From NCBI RefSeq assembly GCF_030936135.1, contig NC_082603.1, positions 25,076,880 to 25,140,879 of the forward strand: 64,000 bases of DNA, in the 5' to 3' direction. Shown here piece after piece: positions 44,955-64,000 of the stretch. Made by a program: the position numbers and the translations under genes. Origin of the DNA: Gavia stellata (Eukaryota > Chordata > Aves > Gaviiformes > Gaviidae). The notes under the pieces were generated by a model. That model did not search any database, was not told the DNA's origin, and worked only from the letters and a program-made list of their open reading frames with translations. Each line of letters starts with the position of its first letter. The first letter of the stretch is position 1.

Positions 44955-47900
44955 AGACTTGTTTTAAAATACTTTTATTAGGTGTGGGCACAGGTCAGTC
45001 TTCGCCCAGGGGGCTGGTTTGAATTACTCATGCTGCAAGATACTCCCCCCTGCTCCAAAATGGGACCCCTGGCTGGGCTGGATCATGCCCCTGGTCTGCC
45101 CAGGGCCCCACCGCAGCCTCACCCAGTGCCACGGGGCACCTTGGCTGCATGGGCACCCTCCCACCGCCCATCAGCAACAGCTAAGCACCCTCCAGCCCAG
45201 GCACAGGACCACCCTGACAACTTACTAAGCAGCTTTTTTTCTTTTTTAAAACCTTCCTGTAACATCACAACTGCCTGGGGAGAGAAGGATGCACAGGGGA
45301 GCCAGCCAGCAGCCAGCTCCCTCACAGGAAACACTCACAAATCGCTTTTTTTGGTGAGGAAATGTTAATTTGCGCTCTTGCAAAATTAACCTAGCTGGGA
45401 AATGCACAATGGCAGCAGCTGGCCCCTGGGCATCCTCTCCCACCACTGCTGGCATTTCACCCACGCTGCTCCACCAGCAGCACACTAGGGCTGGTCTGTA
45501 GGAAAAGAAGCTCTAGGCTGCCCAGGCAGAGATTGTCAGTGCCGTAGCCCACTCCCTACCCACAAGGCAACCCCAAGCATACTTCCTCCCAAAGAGCAGA
45601 TCTGCAATATCCTTCCCATAGCTGGTCTCAGAGATTTACTTGGATTTGCCAAGATATCCCAACCTTTGGCTTTCAGTGCTCAGGCTGAAGCTCTTTAGGA
45701 ACACAGGCTGCACCAAACTGTGACAGTTTAGCAAGGATTAAGGGTTTGAGGCTGGTTTGTTTTTTTTTTTTTTTTAATCCAGTAGTCCTTGGATCAGTTC
45801 TTAGCCATGTGCCTTCAGGCTCCAAGTTATTAACCTTCTGTTTCAAATAACAAGCAACAGAAATAAAGAGGGCAGAAGGGGGAGTGGGGGGCAACATACA
45901 TGCTGTATAGGAAAGAAGAGGGCAATATATCACACAATACATTTAAACACACGGCTCATAATCATCATTAAAACTAGCTGGGACACAGAAAACAAAACCC
46001 ACCCAGAAGACTGGTGCTGATGACTTCCTCCGCAAAACACTGGCTTGTTGAAGATCCCCCCTGCTCTTTGAGAGGTGTGTACACAAATTAGCCCTGAATT
46101 TCAAGTCAGTTTTGCAGCAGTGGAAATGCCTGTGAGCTGGTTCCTGCTTGCATAGCACAGGGCACCTCCAACTGCAGAGCTCCAGCAGGCAGCTCCCGCT
46201 CCCTGCCTGCTGCCTTGGAAAGTGGGGAGATGGAGCAGCAATCCCGTGGCAGGGAGGTGAAGGTGGGTCGGAAGGTGTAGCTGACACATGTGAGGCTCTT
46301 CCCGGAGGGAGCTTCGCTGTCCCATCGCACAGGGACAGAAAGTTTAACTCCAGCTCCTGCCAGCCACTCTCCAGAACAGCCTGAGTCCTTAAATAGGAGA
46401 AGTTCAACGCCCACAGCAATAAACAGGAACAGCAGATTCCCAGCCCAGCACAACTGCATTAATTCAGAGGCGTGTATTATGGAGTGTTTAACTGTTCTGT
46501 AAATACTGAACACGCAGCAAACAGCATGAGGGCAACTGCTAGTTAAATAACCTTTATCACCTCTGCTCCCTAACAGTTTTCACAGTGCCACGAACAGACT
46601 GGATGCTCAGAAGACACAGCTCAACTCTCCAGGAAGGTAGGCAAACAGATGACAGCTCAGGAGTTACAGCGCTGGCAGCACAAACCAGGGACCTTCTTTA
46701 AAAAACTGGGGGATCTCTGATGGGCTTTCTGGGATAGGGGACCATGCCTGGATTTTACAGGTTCGAACCCCAGAAACAAGAATTTCTTCATGAAAAGCGT
46801 CAGGCTGACAGCTATCTTACCACAGGGTAGCCCTCACAGCTCATCTTCACAGCAGAAGCTGAAACTGGGATCACACCTACAGAAGACTGGACCTGGAGCA
46901 ACAAGGGCTCCTGTACCTGAAGCCAGTTTTCACTTAAAAAAAAAAAAAAAATTAAGACAAACCAGGCCATCATCCCCTTTTCAGTTAATTCTCACCTATC
47001 CTATACACCCCAGTCCATCCTTTAAAACCACACCCGACATGGGGTTATTATTTGCTTTAAATAAGTGTTGCCACACTGGCCTGCTAGAAGCAGTTGTTCT
47101 GGCTACTGACCACAACTCACCATGTGCTGCCATTTCTGTGAGGTGTGATGGTTCTCATTTTAAAGTTTCAAATTATTTTAGTGCTTCCCAGGAGATCTCC
47201 CTCTCTGCGTTTCCGTTCAGAACAGCAAGTGCTTTGTAATTGTGGATGACAGCACCCCAAGGGTGGGCGAGGCAAGCACAGCAGCCCATAAGCAGCAAAC
47301 ACCTTCTGTAAAAGTCCTTGTGTTTTTTATGTTCCTACCTCTTGAGGGCAGCCCCTTGTTCAAACAGGCCCATATCATAGCCCTCCTGTTCCTGGCAATC
47401 TTTGACTAAGAATTTAAAGACGGTTAATCCTGTCCACCACATCATTAATTAGCTTGCAATGCTGTGACATGGCATAAACATGTTAGCAGGCTCTTCTCTG
47501 TCTTTATCCCCACTTCACCCCCAAATAAACAACAAAACCCAAAATCAAACATGGCTGAAGTGCAATGCAATGAACTACTTTTTCACTAGGTGGAAGGAAT
47601 TAATTTCTTGTATTACTAGTACACGCTGCACGGACAGCAAAGACTGATCGTCTGAAGAGAACATTATGGGGAAAACATTGAATTTCATGGTCATCTGTTG
47701 GCTGGAAGTGATTTAAGAAACACCCAGTATAAATCACAGGTCCAAGAGACAGTTTCATTTTCCTCTGCAGTTGCACCTTTCTATTTCTGAGATCTTTTAG
47801 GTTACAGCTGTGCCAGTTTCCCTGCATTCCCAGATGCACAATATAGGCTGCTCAAAGACACACAATAATAAATGAGCAGTTCTCCAAGAATGCAAAACTA

Positions 47901-48661
47901 CTTGGGAGAACACACAAAAGACTGGAAGAAAGAGAAACAAAACACAAAACACATTCAAAAAGGTTAACTTAAATCTTTTGGTTGAAGAACACAAAAGTTA
48001 TCATAAACATTTGAGCTCCCACCAAGGATCAGAGCTTTGACTACTCTCAGCTATTTAATAGAACCAGATGACAGTCTGGTCATACTGCCCTGCACACACC
48101 TTTTCCAGGTCTTACACTTGGTTTCTGGGCCTGATCTCCAGCAAGGAGTACAACAAGAGCTGGGATGCACTGAGAGAAGAGGGAAGTCCTGTGGAGCTGC
48201 TTCTGTTTGCTCACTGCAAGATAAAGGAAATGGCAGAGAGGAAAAAACCAAAGACATGGAAAAGCTGTATTGTAAAATCAGTACAAGGCAACAGAACATG
48301 CACATTGGACATCAAGGACAAGGAGACAACACGGAAAGCAGAGAACAATAGGAGACATGAAGAAACAAGTAACACTCTGTGTGAAATTCTGGTCTGTGAC
48401 ACCTTGGTAAAGCACATCAACTTCAACCATGCTAGGATTTCACCTTCAGTACTTTGAAATAATCCATACCTACACTCTGCTATAATGTGGCTGGCCCAAA
48501 GGCCAGCCTGGAGGCTTTCAGACCTGTAGGTGGTGGGGAAAAAAACCCGAATAACTAAGAAGTCTCTACTTTCCTCCCTTCAAAGACACAAAGGCAAAGG
48601 GGGTGACATTTCCCATACAAGCTGAGCAAAACAGAGGCAAACACTGGAGGTCATTACACCA
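44955..48661 (-). other. TMEM53: TMEM53 3'UTR (about 3.7 kb, predicted)
   Basis: No exon, splice pair or other gene lies between the TMEM53 stop and the strong minus-strand poly(A) signal at 44,974-44,979. Shorter forms are possible through ATTAAA near 48,050. An isolated tRNA B-box-like sequence, GGTTCGAACCC, lies near 46,761-46,771. Confidence 0.5.
44974..44979 (-). terminator. TMEM53: Poly(A) signal of TMEM53
   Basis: The minus strand reads AATAAA, then A-rich sequence, then a GT-rich element (TTGCCTTCTGTGTGTTGGGG) about 25-45 nt later. Cleavage is expected near 44,955. Confidence 0.6.
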
Positions 48662-49324
48662 CTAACAAGGCGAGCCCCCAACACAGTCAGACAGGAAAGT
48701 CATACAGAGGTTGCTGTAATAGGTGGGATACGCCCGCATATGGCTGACATGAGCCGAATCCGAGAAGTCTACAGCTTTCACAGAGACACCGAGCTGCTGC
48801 CGGGCATCAGCCATGTGCTTAACTTCACTGGCCTTAATGATAGCATCGGCTTGGGAATAGAGGTAAAGCTCAGGCCACCGCGAGGGCGCTTTCAGCAGGG
48901 CATCATAGTGGCTCTCGTGGATGAAGCGGGTAAATGGGTACAGCAAGATCCGCAGCACGACAGCTGAAGTAGCAAAAGCGAGTAAGAGGAAATACTTGAG
49001 CAGCACATTCATGGATACCAAGACAGTTGCCAAGGCACGAAGGCCTCCTCTCAAGTTTCTTCTGCCAGGGGCACTATCAAAAATGGTGCCTGCTACTTTG
49101 AGGTTCTTAAAAGGCGTGTGAGTGTGGAGCGCCTCAATGATGTAACGGTACAGCATGACACCACCATTGCTAAAAACATGAAAAAGAACTGGTCTGTTTT
49201 CAACACTGTAGTCAAAGAGCAGCTCCAGGAGTCGCCTGGCTGGGGTCTGGAGGGATCTGATGCCAAAGGTCTCAGAGAAGAATATCATCCTCCATGGAGC
49301 CGTGTAGCGGATGACGGTGCACCC
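48662..49324 (-). CDS. TMEM53: TMEM53 exon 3 (main coding exon, stop)
   Basis: On the minus strand the acceptor is cttcttag|GGG at 49,326-49,325. It encodes 220 residues from [11 protein letters not shown] to VGGSPC and the stop. It holds the nucleophile-elbow-like motif and the hydrophobic segment. The methionine at 49,288 is internal; the homologous frame begins upstream in exon 2. Confidence 0.97.
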   Translation of the reverse strand, partial: GCTVIRYTAPWRMIFFSETFGIRSLQTPARRLLELLFDYSVENRPVLFHVFSNGGVMLYRYIIEALHTHTPFKNLKVAGTIFDSAPGRRNLRGGLRALATVLVSMNVLLKYFLLLAFATSAVVLRILLYPFTRFIHESHYDALLKAPSRWPELYLYSQADAIIKASEVKHMADARQQLGVSVKAVDFSDSAHVSHMRAYPTYYSNLCMTFLSDCVGGSPC

Positions 49325-51934
49325 CTAAGAAGAAGAGAAAGAAACCACACACACATTTAGGCTATGCTGTAAATTACATGGAGTAGGCAAGCAACAGTAC
49401 AAAGAACGTGAAAATTTGGGACAGGTTTCCAACAGAAACCACAGGGCCAGAAGAAAGTCTTTAGCGTCAGTAGCAAGGCACCAATATGAATAGGATTATA
49501 TTAATCATAACAGCACACAGTATTATGAAAAGGTTAGAGGCCTGGATTTGATGATGTTTGAGATCCTTTCAAATCCTGTGCTAACTGGCACAGCCCCTGT
49601 GGACACTGCCACCCAAGCTTTTATGAGTGTTAGTCTTCACTCAGGAAGAGAAAACCATCTCCCTGATTCACAAACCTTCAGTATCAGCCATTTTGGTCAG
49701 AAGGGCCTGCTCTGGTAGACATCTAGCTCATGACATGGAAACAAACGTAAGAAGGAGAAGGAACTTCTTCCTGTCCTTGGGTAGTACTTGTTTGCAGCTG
49801 TCTCTAAGATTCACCCACAATCAACACTGACGTGATTTTCCTAAGCCTTTCTGAAACACTCCAGCTGTGCAAATGAAGAGCACCGATTCAGAACGCCTGA
49901 GCAATTGCCTTTACAGTTAAGGCCTTACATTTAGGTATAGATTGGGAAACAGGATCTTGGAGGAGTTTCTAAATAGGGCAGATGGAACTACATTTATAAA
50001 TGCTTTAGATCTTTTCTATCACCTAAACTCACCGACATTACACACTGACAAACACAAGGCAAAGCCACCAAGACAGCCCTCCCACCCAGAGCTCCCTAAA
50101 CAGTGAACAAGGAAGAAGAGGATATCAAGTTCTTAAATCAAAGTCTTCTATACCATCTTGCCATGGTTGCAGCAATTTCCTCATTAGGGAGCTAATAAAA
50201 CACTTTCTCTCCTTCCCCATTCCTATCATCTTTCTGATAGAAAAGTATTTTCAAAAAAATTGGCATGCTCCCATGTAATGTGCTCCTCATCTGCTCAGCA
50301 GTATCTCTTAGTCACAACAGTCACTTAACAATTACGTCTTCACTACAACAAGCCAATTCATGACTCTTGCACTGGATTATACATTAAGAATAGACCTGTT
50401 AATGTACAAACTTTGCCACCTATAGCTGAAACAAATTTGGATGAATACAAGATCCTTGTATGCTGACAAAAAAAAAAAAAAAGTCTAATGTTTCGCTGGG
50501 TCTCCATACCTCAAGTTGGGTCATTCCAGTAAAATACAGTATTAGAAAGGAAAATACCATAACTTAGGGAATAGACCTAAGTCTGTTAGGTCGGACAGGC
50601 CTCTCTAGTTCAAACACAAGGAGCTCCTAGTGAGCAGGGATGACTGTCATAGGATGCCTGTTTCACAGGCAGGATAAAATGAATTTGGATTACAACATTT
50701 AAATGAATCATCATCACAGGAAGGAAAAGCCAAAGGAATGACAGATGCTGATGTTCTCTTTCAGTCCTCAGCCTGGCCTTGCCAAGTCTGTGCTGTGGCC
50801 TATTAGCAAGCAGTAAATGCATAATCTTTCCCCACATGTTTACCTGTTTGGCAAGCCAACACAGTTCATGTCATTCATGAATAATCTCACAACTTTAAAA
50901 GCCTTAAAATACTCCAGTGATTCACACAATGTCAGAAAGTTTCTCCAAGGAAGTATTTTTGTCTCAACTGCACGCACAAAGATTACATCAGCAACTGTTA
51001 GATAACGCCGCCTGGGCTCAGAGAGACAAGGAGGTTTCAATGACAAGAGAACTCACCACTCGCTCCCAATGACTCTTCAGATGGAGAGAGGATTTAGAGT
51101 GATTTTAGCAAGATGCAGAAAAGAGGCAGTTTCCTCAGAGAGCTGTACGACAGTGTCATGAAAATATAAATAAGCTACTCACCTTCTGACTGTAGATTGC
51201 ACTGTATTTGGCCAGGTATTTGTCCTGGCAGCCTGCCCAACCTAGAAGGATCACCACAGGCTGATCGTCCGTATGCCCTCTCTTTGTACTGCTTTCTGAA
51301 ACAAATCACAAGATTTAGAAGAATTGTTCTCCAGTCTACCAGAATCAGAACTTATGGCAACTTGCCTGGTTAATAAAGTTTAAAGGTAATGGTGAAGCGG
51401 GTATTAGCTTAATTTCTCAGTCAGTTATGAACACTGCCTCATCCCAGTTTCACTGTGTGGGCACGCTCAGTAGAACAGCACAGTTTCGATCCCTGCAGCT
51501 TTCCAAAGCTCTCCACTGATGCAAAACCAGCAGTGTGCAGATCGCTACGAGAGGCAGAGACCCCCCCTCCGCACGCCTCCCGGGCGCTGGGGGGGCAGCA
51601 GAGGCTGCTGCCCGCTTCCCGGGGAGAAAGGAAAGTGTCCTGCCCTGCCCTCCAGGAATTACCAGACACGCGGTACGGCACAAGTGTCTCCACGGCTCCC
51701 TCCCCCCATATCCTGACGGGTCCCCCGGGCCCGGTCCCCTCCTCCACCCTCAGGGGTCCCCCGGGCCCGGTCCCCCCCATCACCCTCAAGGGTCCCCCAG
51801 TCCCTCCTGTCATTGGGGTCTCCCCGGCCGGCCCGCGCCTTCACCCTCGGGGCCCCCCAGGCCCGCTGGCCCCCCGCACCACGGGCCTCCCCCGGCACCA
51901 GCTCCACCGCCGCCTCCAGCCCGCGGGCCCCCAT
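48662..51934 (-). CDS. TMEM53: TMEM53, nuclear-envelope DUF829 protein (3 exons, 275 aa predicted)
   Basis: Exon 3 (48,662-49,324) and exon 2 (51,183-51,295) join in phase and give ...[87 protein letters not shown] and [18 protein letters not shown]. These match vertebrate TMEM53 along their whole length. VFSNGG is a nucleophile-elbow-like motif of the alpha/beta-hydrolase-type DUF829 fold, and a hydrophobic segment ([20 protein letters not shown]) follows in the middle. With the probable first exon (51,883-51,934) the protein is 275 aa, close to human TMEM53 (277 aa from memory). The family sits in the nuclear envelope; human TMEM53 is reported to restrain BMP-SMAD nuclear entry and is mutated in a craniotubular bone dysplasia. 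It is transcribed towards RNF220 and divergently from ARMH1. Confidence 0.95.
49325..51182 (-). other. TMEM53: TMEM53 intron 2
   Basis: GT-AG on the minus strand. A 15-nt A run near 50,467 is the only simple repeat, and no transposon is recognised. Confidence 0.85.
51183..51295 (-). CDS. TMEM53: TMEM53 exon 2
   Basis: The minus-strand acceptor is gatttgtttcag|AAAGC and the donor CAGAAG|gtgagt. The 113 nt encode [20 protein letters not shown] and [26 protein letters not shown] and KYSAIY are the family signature. The first two bases need one base from exon 1. Confidence 0.95.
51296..51882 (-). other. TMEM53: TMEM53 intron 1 (predicted)
   Basis: It starts inside the CpG island and includes the C-rich short tandem repeat at 51,718-51,815. 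Its 5' limit depends on the uncertain exon 1. Confidence 0.4.
51718..51815. repeat. Short C/G-rich tandem repeat in TMEM53 intron 1
   Basis: A unit of about 35-37 bp recurs: GGGTCCCCCGGGCCCGGTCC plus a C-run and CACCCTCA appears at about 51,718 and 51,753, and a decayed third copy (GGGTCCCCCAGTCC) follows at about 51,790. Confidence 0.75.
51883..51934 (-). CDS. TMEM53: Probable TMEM53 exon 1
   Basis: An ATG at 51,934 opens [17 protein letters not shown] and is followed by a possible donor (GCCC|gtggtg) that leaves exactly the one base exon 2 needs. The result, ...LVPGEAQ|SSTKRGH, gives total length 275 aa, and [11 protein letters not shown] resembles the ELDYTIEIPD start of human TMEM53. The donor is weak, and an in-frame ATG at 51,955 could add seven residues. 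Other donors nearby (CGAGG|gtgaag) give the wrong phase. Confidence 0.45.
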
Positions 51935-51974
51935 CGCCGTGCACTCCCGCCTCACACCCCACCGGCGCTTCCGC

Positions 51975-52190
51975 TCTCCCCACCGGAAGCTCCGCCCCCC
52001 GCCCCTCCCGCAGCCAATGGGAAAGAAAAGCGCTCACCCCCTCCGTCCCCTCCCCGCTTCCCACTTCCTTAGCAACGCGCCCTTAGCACCCTGCCCGGGC
52101 TGGGCGCCTCGCCCACTGATGGCGGAAAGTGGCCCACCCATTGGGCCGGGGGGAAAAGGCGGGCCGCGATTGGTTCAGCTGAGGTGTCAG
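51975..52190. promoter_or_regulatory. Bidirectional core promoter TMEM53 / ARMH1
   Basis: It contains an ETS/GABPA site ACCGGAAGC (51,982-51,990), CCAAT at 52,014-52,018 and inverted CCAAT (ATTGG) at 52,140-52,144 and 52,169-52,173, SP1-like CCGCCCCCCGCCCCTCC (51,993-52,009), and an RFX X-box match. No TATA box is visible. CCAAT boxes on both strands with ETS are typical of vertebrate divergent promoters. Confidence 0.7.
52063..52076 (+). promoter_or_regulatory. RFX X-box match
   Basis: ACTTCC TT AGCAAC fits the X-box consensus RYYNYY-N(1-3)-RRNRAC at every position. RFX factors drive ciliary genes, and ARMH1 is, from memory, enriched in ciliated tissue, so it may serve ARMH1. The functional link is an inference. 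Confidence 0.5.
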
Positions 52191-52223
52191 TCATGATGCG
52201 GGGTATCCGCCCCCTCGGGGAAG
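52190..52223 (+). other. ARMH1: Possible ARMH1 5'UTR exon (3' end)
   Basis: A strong donor (ctcggggaag|gtgagg) at 52,223 lies just downstream of the promoter motifs, and ARMH1 exon 2 has an acceptor 12 nt before its ATG, so a non-coding first exon must exist upstream. The start site is not visible. ATG triplets at 52,193 and 52,196 would open a short upstream frame. Confidence 0.4.
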
Positions 52224-52780
52224 GTGAGGGGGAGTGAGGGGCTGAGGCGGGCGCTGCGGTTGAGGGGTTGTAGGGCCGGGGGGGTGGGTCGGGATGAGGG
52301 GAATTGTAGGGCCTGGAGTGGAGGTCGCAGTCAGGGGGGCTGGGGTATAGGGTGGGCGTGGGGGCTGACAGGGGTAGTTGGTCCTGAGCTGGGCATTTGG
52401 GTCAGGGGAGCAGACACGGGACCTGGGGTCAGGGAGCGTGTGAGGGACTGTAGGGCCTGGGGTGGGTTTTGGGCTGTGGGGGAGCACAGGGCCTGTGTTT
52501 GGGCTGGTGGGATGGTTGGGCCTGGGGCGGGGAATGTTGAGACTGCAGTGGATTAGGTGGGGTACGGGCTGGGATGGATATAAGGGTCAGTGCAGGGCCT
52601 GTCTGGGGGTGAGGGGAGTGCAGGGGCTAGGTTTGGGGTTGTGGCTGGGGTTAACAGTGCGGCTGGGAGGCAGGACATGTAGGTGAGAGAGGGGCCAGTG
52701 GGACTGTGGGTTGATAGGGGCTGGGTAGAAGGCATTGGGGTACACTGAGGAAGGTGCGTAGTGTGTGAGGAGGGTTGGGG
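52224..52780 (+). repeat. G-rich degenerate repeat region downstream of the ARMH1 start
   Basis: The plus strand is strongly G over C for about 550 bp, with loosely repeated GTAGGGCC(T/G)GG-type units and many GGG/GGGG runs. It begins at a good splice donor and so would be the start of ARMH1 intron 1. Confidence 0.6.
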
Positions 52781-55441
52781 GGGACTTGAGGTATGCCAGA
52801 AGATGGTGAAACCTGCTAGGGAAACAGAAGCTCTAAGTTTTGCTTGAGGCTGGGCACAACCTTGATGTTGTAAGATGCAAAGGTAACACCAAATCACCGT
52901 CACTCTGTCCTTCCGTGAGTCCAAGGCTATCAGTCCCTGGCACCTCACACTTGGACTGAGGCTGACGCATCACCAGTCTGACTTTTGATCTCAATCTGAT
53001 GATTTAGCAGCACTCTGGATGTAAAGAACTGCTGAATTGCCAGAGCCAGTTCCTAAATAACTTGTGTTTTTCTTGGCAGGAATAAAGCACTGCCCTGACC
53101 CAGCCTTGTTTTGATTATCAGGTCCAATGGACTGGGGTGGCAGCCTAGCACTGTTGAGAGCAGAGTTTGAAGCCAACGAACAGGAGTTATGTGCTGATGT
53201 TAGCACTGACAAATTACTTGGGCAAGTCATTTAACTTCCCTGTGTCTGTATGTTCCCATATGTAAAATGGTTATAATAAAAATACTCGTGTACATTTTCA
53301 GGGTACTTTACAATGTTGGCTTAAAGACTACTATGTCAGCAGATGCTGTTATTATAGCAGCCAGGGACAGATACCACTGTATCCTCAAAAGCCTCATGTG
53401 ACCATTCTTTCAAACTCCTCTTTTTTTTTTTTTGCCATTGATTCATAGGCAAGCCCTTTGTATCACTAAAATCCTCACGTCCAGGGGCTGGTGCTGATAT
53501 TTCTGAATAGTGGGGGGGTTACTGCAGCTTTATAATAAAAATAGGATAGCATTACACCACCAGCATCTTAAATATAAATACGGAAATGTTAATTTAGAAT
53601 CAATTTTGGGATGTTTCAGACTGTAAAGTTCTTTTAACTAGATCTCTTGTTGAGGACAGAGAAACGCTTTATGAGACTGTAAATTTCATGCAAACAGTCT
53701 CTGTGAAATACAGATTCCCCCTACACACTAGCTGTTCTCTCAATATCAATCATATGCCTTGCAAGTAATGTTTCACAAATATTCTGTAAATCACAGGAAA
53801 ATGCTTGCAATAATGTGAAATATGACTTTCACTGTTTCTGTGTGACTGTATGACTGTTTCATCAGAGGCCCCTAACAGGCCATTCTCCTGTCAGCACTAA
53901 CATTTGTTATGGCTAATAACATTTTCAATCACAACTATTTTGGGAAAATGGATTTATTTTAAACCTGCTTCCCCACAAAGGAGATCCTGAAAACGCCCTG
54001 CCAAGGACACAGACTCCTTACAGAGCACAGACCGTTAATTCCCAAATGAAATTTCATCTCATCTGAATTCTCAAACATTGTTTTTTAGCCAGCTTTTTGA
54101 CGACTCTGTTTGTTTTCAGGCACTGAGGTACATGTTCACCTCTTGGTCATTATTTTCAGTTTGCTTCAGATAATAGCAATAGAAAGTTACTTTTGAGTGG
54201 CATGTTGGGGATATTCTGGAACTGATTTGGAATTTTGTTCCAAATTCTAGGAGACAAGGCTTAAGAACTTTGTGGATAGGAAATCGGTAATCTTGGTGAC
54301 TTGTATTACATTGAAAGAAACTTCCTTTTTCTGAACCCCCGAGATTTTGTGTCATTTTAAGTTTTTTCCTCTTAAACCACACTTTAAATAAAACCTAAAA
54401 TGGTGCTTTTCTTACGTAGAAAGTCCAACAGCTGTATTAGACAAGGCGTGAATTCCTTTCTTATCCTCAGGCATGTTGATACTGATGTTTAACTGCAAGG
54501 CTCCTTGAGACTGCTCAGTGTCTTAAAGCCAAATGCACACGTCGGTGGAATTCTCACCTACCTGAATGAACAGAGAGCTTAATCCTCTGACATTTCACCC
54601 CCCTACTAAGTGCACCTTCACATTTGTCAGGCTGGAATAGGGGATATCATACTGAGCCAAAAGTGTGCCAAAGAAATTTGGCAAAATATGGATTGCTTTA
54701 TTTAACACCTGTGTGAAGGGATGGAAGGCAGTGCAGGCAAGGGACGTTTCTGGAGCTTATGTCTTGTTGCCTATAGTTCTTATCATTTCAGGTTCTCTTA
54801 GATTGTTTAAAAACTTGCCACAGAAATTAGATGAGAAGAAGCCAGAGCAAATATCTGTTGTGCCAAAGGGTCCCAAAGTGCTCTCCCACTGCCAAGGCCA
54901 AGCACATCTTCCTGGGGTGGATGTGGGCCCACTCCAAGTGACTGTTGCTCCATCACGTGAGCGAGAGCATGCTGCGCTGCTGTGCTAACAGGCATTTACA
55001 GCCCCCTTGACCCTGTCACTCCCCATAAATCCATACCTATTTGTGCTCTCATTTCACCCTATTTATTCTCTGGCAGGTCAGATATGAGATGCAGTGTTCA
55101 TATCATGAGGCTAGCGAGAAACCAAGGCTGGGGTAATGGGTAACATCAAAATGACTTTATTAACAGAGCAGAGAAGGTGGTGAAGCCACCTGCTGTGGAA
55201 AATAATCTCAAGTCTGTCGCAGATTGATTGTGCAGCTTCAGACATACCAGGAACTCTCCTTTTGCCTCAGTTTTGCTATCTATGAAATGAACATAAAGGA
55301 AAATGAGATGAAATTTATGGCTAGTAAGTGGTTTAATATTATTTGCCAGAGTTTTTAAATGTGATTCTGGTGGTAATTCCTTAGTACAGACTTTTTCTAT
55401 TTTCAAAGCTTTTTTTTAACTTCTGTCTCACTTTTCTCTAG
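52224..55441 (+). other. ARMH1: ARMH1 5' intron (predicted)
   Basis: It runs from the G-rich repeat region to the acceptor ttttctctag at 55,441. The AT-rich middle has only a T run near 53,422-53,434. No repeat family or exon is recognised. Confidence 0.5.

Positions 55442-64000
<8,559 letters not shown>

Larger units (their letters stand above)
51540..52260. promoter_or_regulatory. CpG island over the TMEM53/ARMH1 divergent promoter
   Basis: Very GC-rich with many CpG dinucleotides, in contrast to the AT-rich introns on either side. It spans the probable first exons of both divergent genes. Confidence 0.85.

Noticed and set aside
46761..46771. tRNA B-box-like GGTTCGAACCC
   Set aside because: No A box at the right distance upstream, no cloverleaf and no terminator run; treated as an isolated TFIIIC-like motif or chance.
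48068..48457. 129-codon plus-strand frame next to the TMEM53 stop
   Set aside because: Antisense to the TMEM53 3'UTR with no family match or splice support.

Overview
The window is vertebrate nuclear DNA, most likely from a bird. It has split genes with GT-AG introns, a CR1 LINE 3' end of the avian/sauropsid type, low interspersed-repeat density and a GC-rich intergenic block. The gene order RNF220 - TMEM53 - ARMH1 matches, from memory, human 1p34. No bacterial, plasmid or phage feature is present. Most long open frames are chance frames in introns, UTRs and GC-rich DNA.

Layout. (1) 1-42,160, plus strand: the 3' part of RNF220. Seven coding exons give the last 190 residues, including the complete C-terminal C3HC4 RING finger, followed by a 3'UTR of about 3.1 kb. 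The large introns hold a CR1 copy, older LINE remnants, a 116-bp tandem duplication, a pair of inverted ~195-bp repeats 1.65 kb apart, and several AT-rich, homeodomain-motif-rich blocks that look like regulatory DNA. (2) 42,161-44,950: GC-rich intergenic DNA between two convergent genes. (3) 44,955-51,955, minus strand: TMEM53, with a long 3'UTR, two certain coding exons and a probable short first exon, predicted at 275 aa. (4) About 51,540-52,260: a CpG-island promoter shared head to head by TMEM53 and ARMH1, with ETS, CCAAT and RFX X-box motifs and a strand skew that flips at the promoter. (5) About 52,190-64,000, plus strand: ARMH1. Nine coding exons give 374 residues in one unbroken frame, and the gene runs off the right edge.

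The most notable content lies inside ARMH1 intron 5 (58,095-61,178): three complete, same-strand U5 snRNA genes. Each has a distal element (three octamer-like motifs at exact 15-bp spacing running into a ZNF143/Staf site), a conserved proximal element at about -61, a ~116-nt U5 body with invariant loop I, Sm site and 3' hairpin, and a 3' box. An LTR fragment on the opposite strand separates the first unit from the other two. This is a small independently promoted snRNA cluster nested in the intron of a protein-coding gene. The three RNAs differ in the Sm site, hairpins and stem pairing, so they are probably distinct U5 variants.
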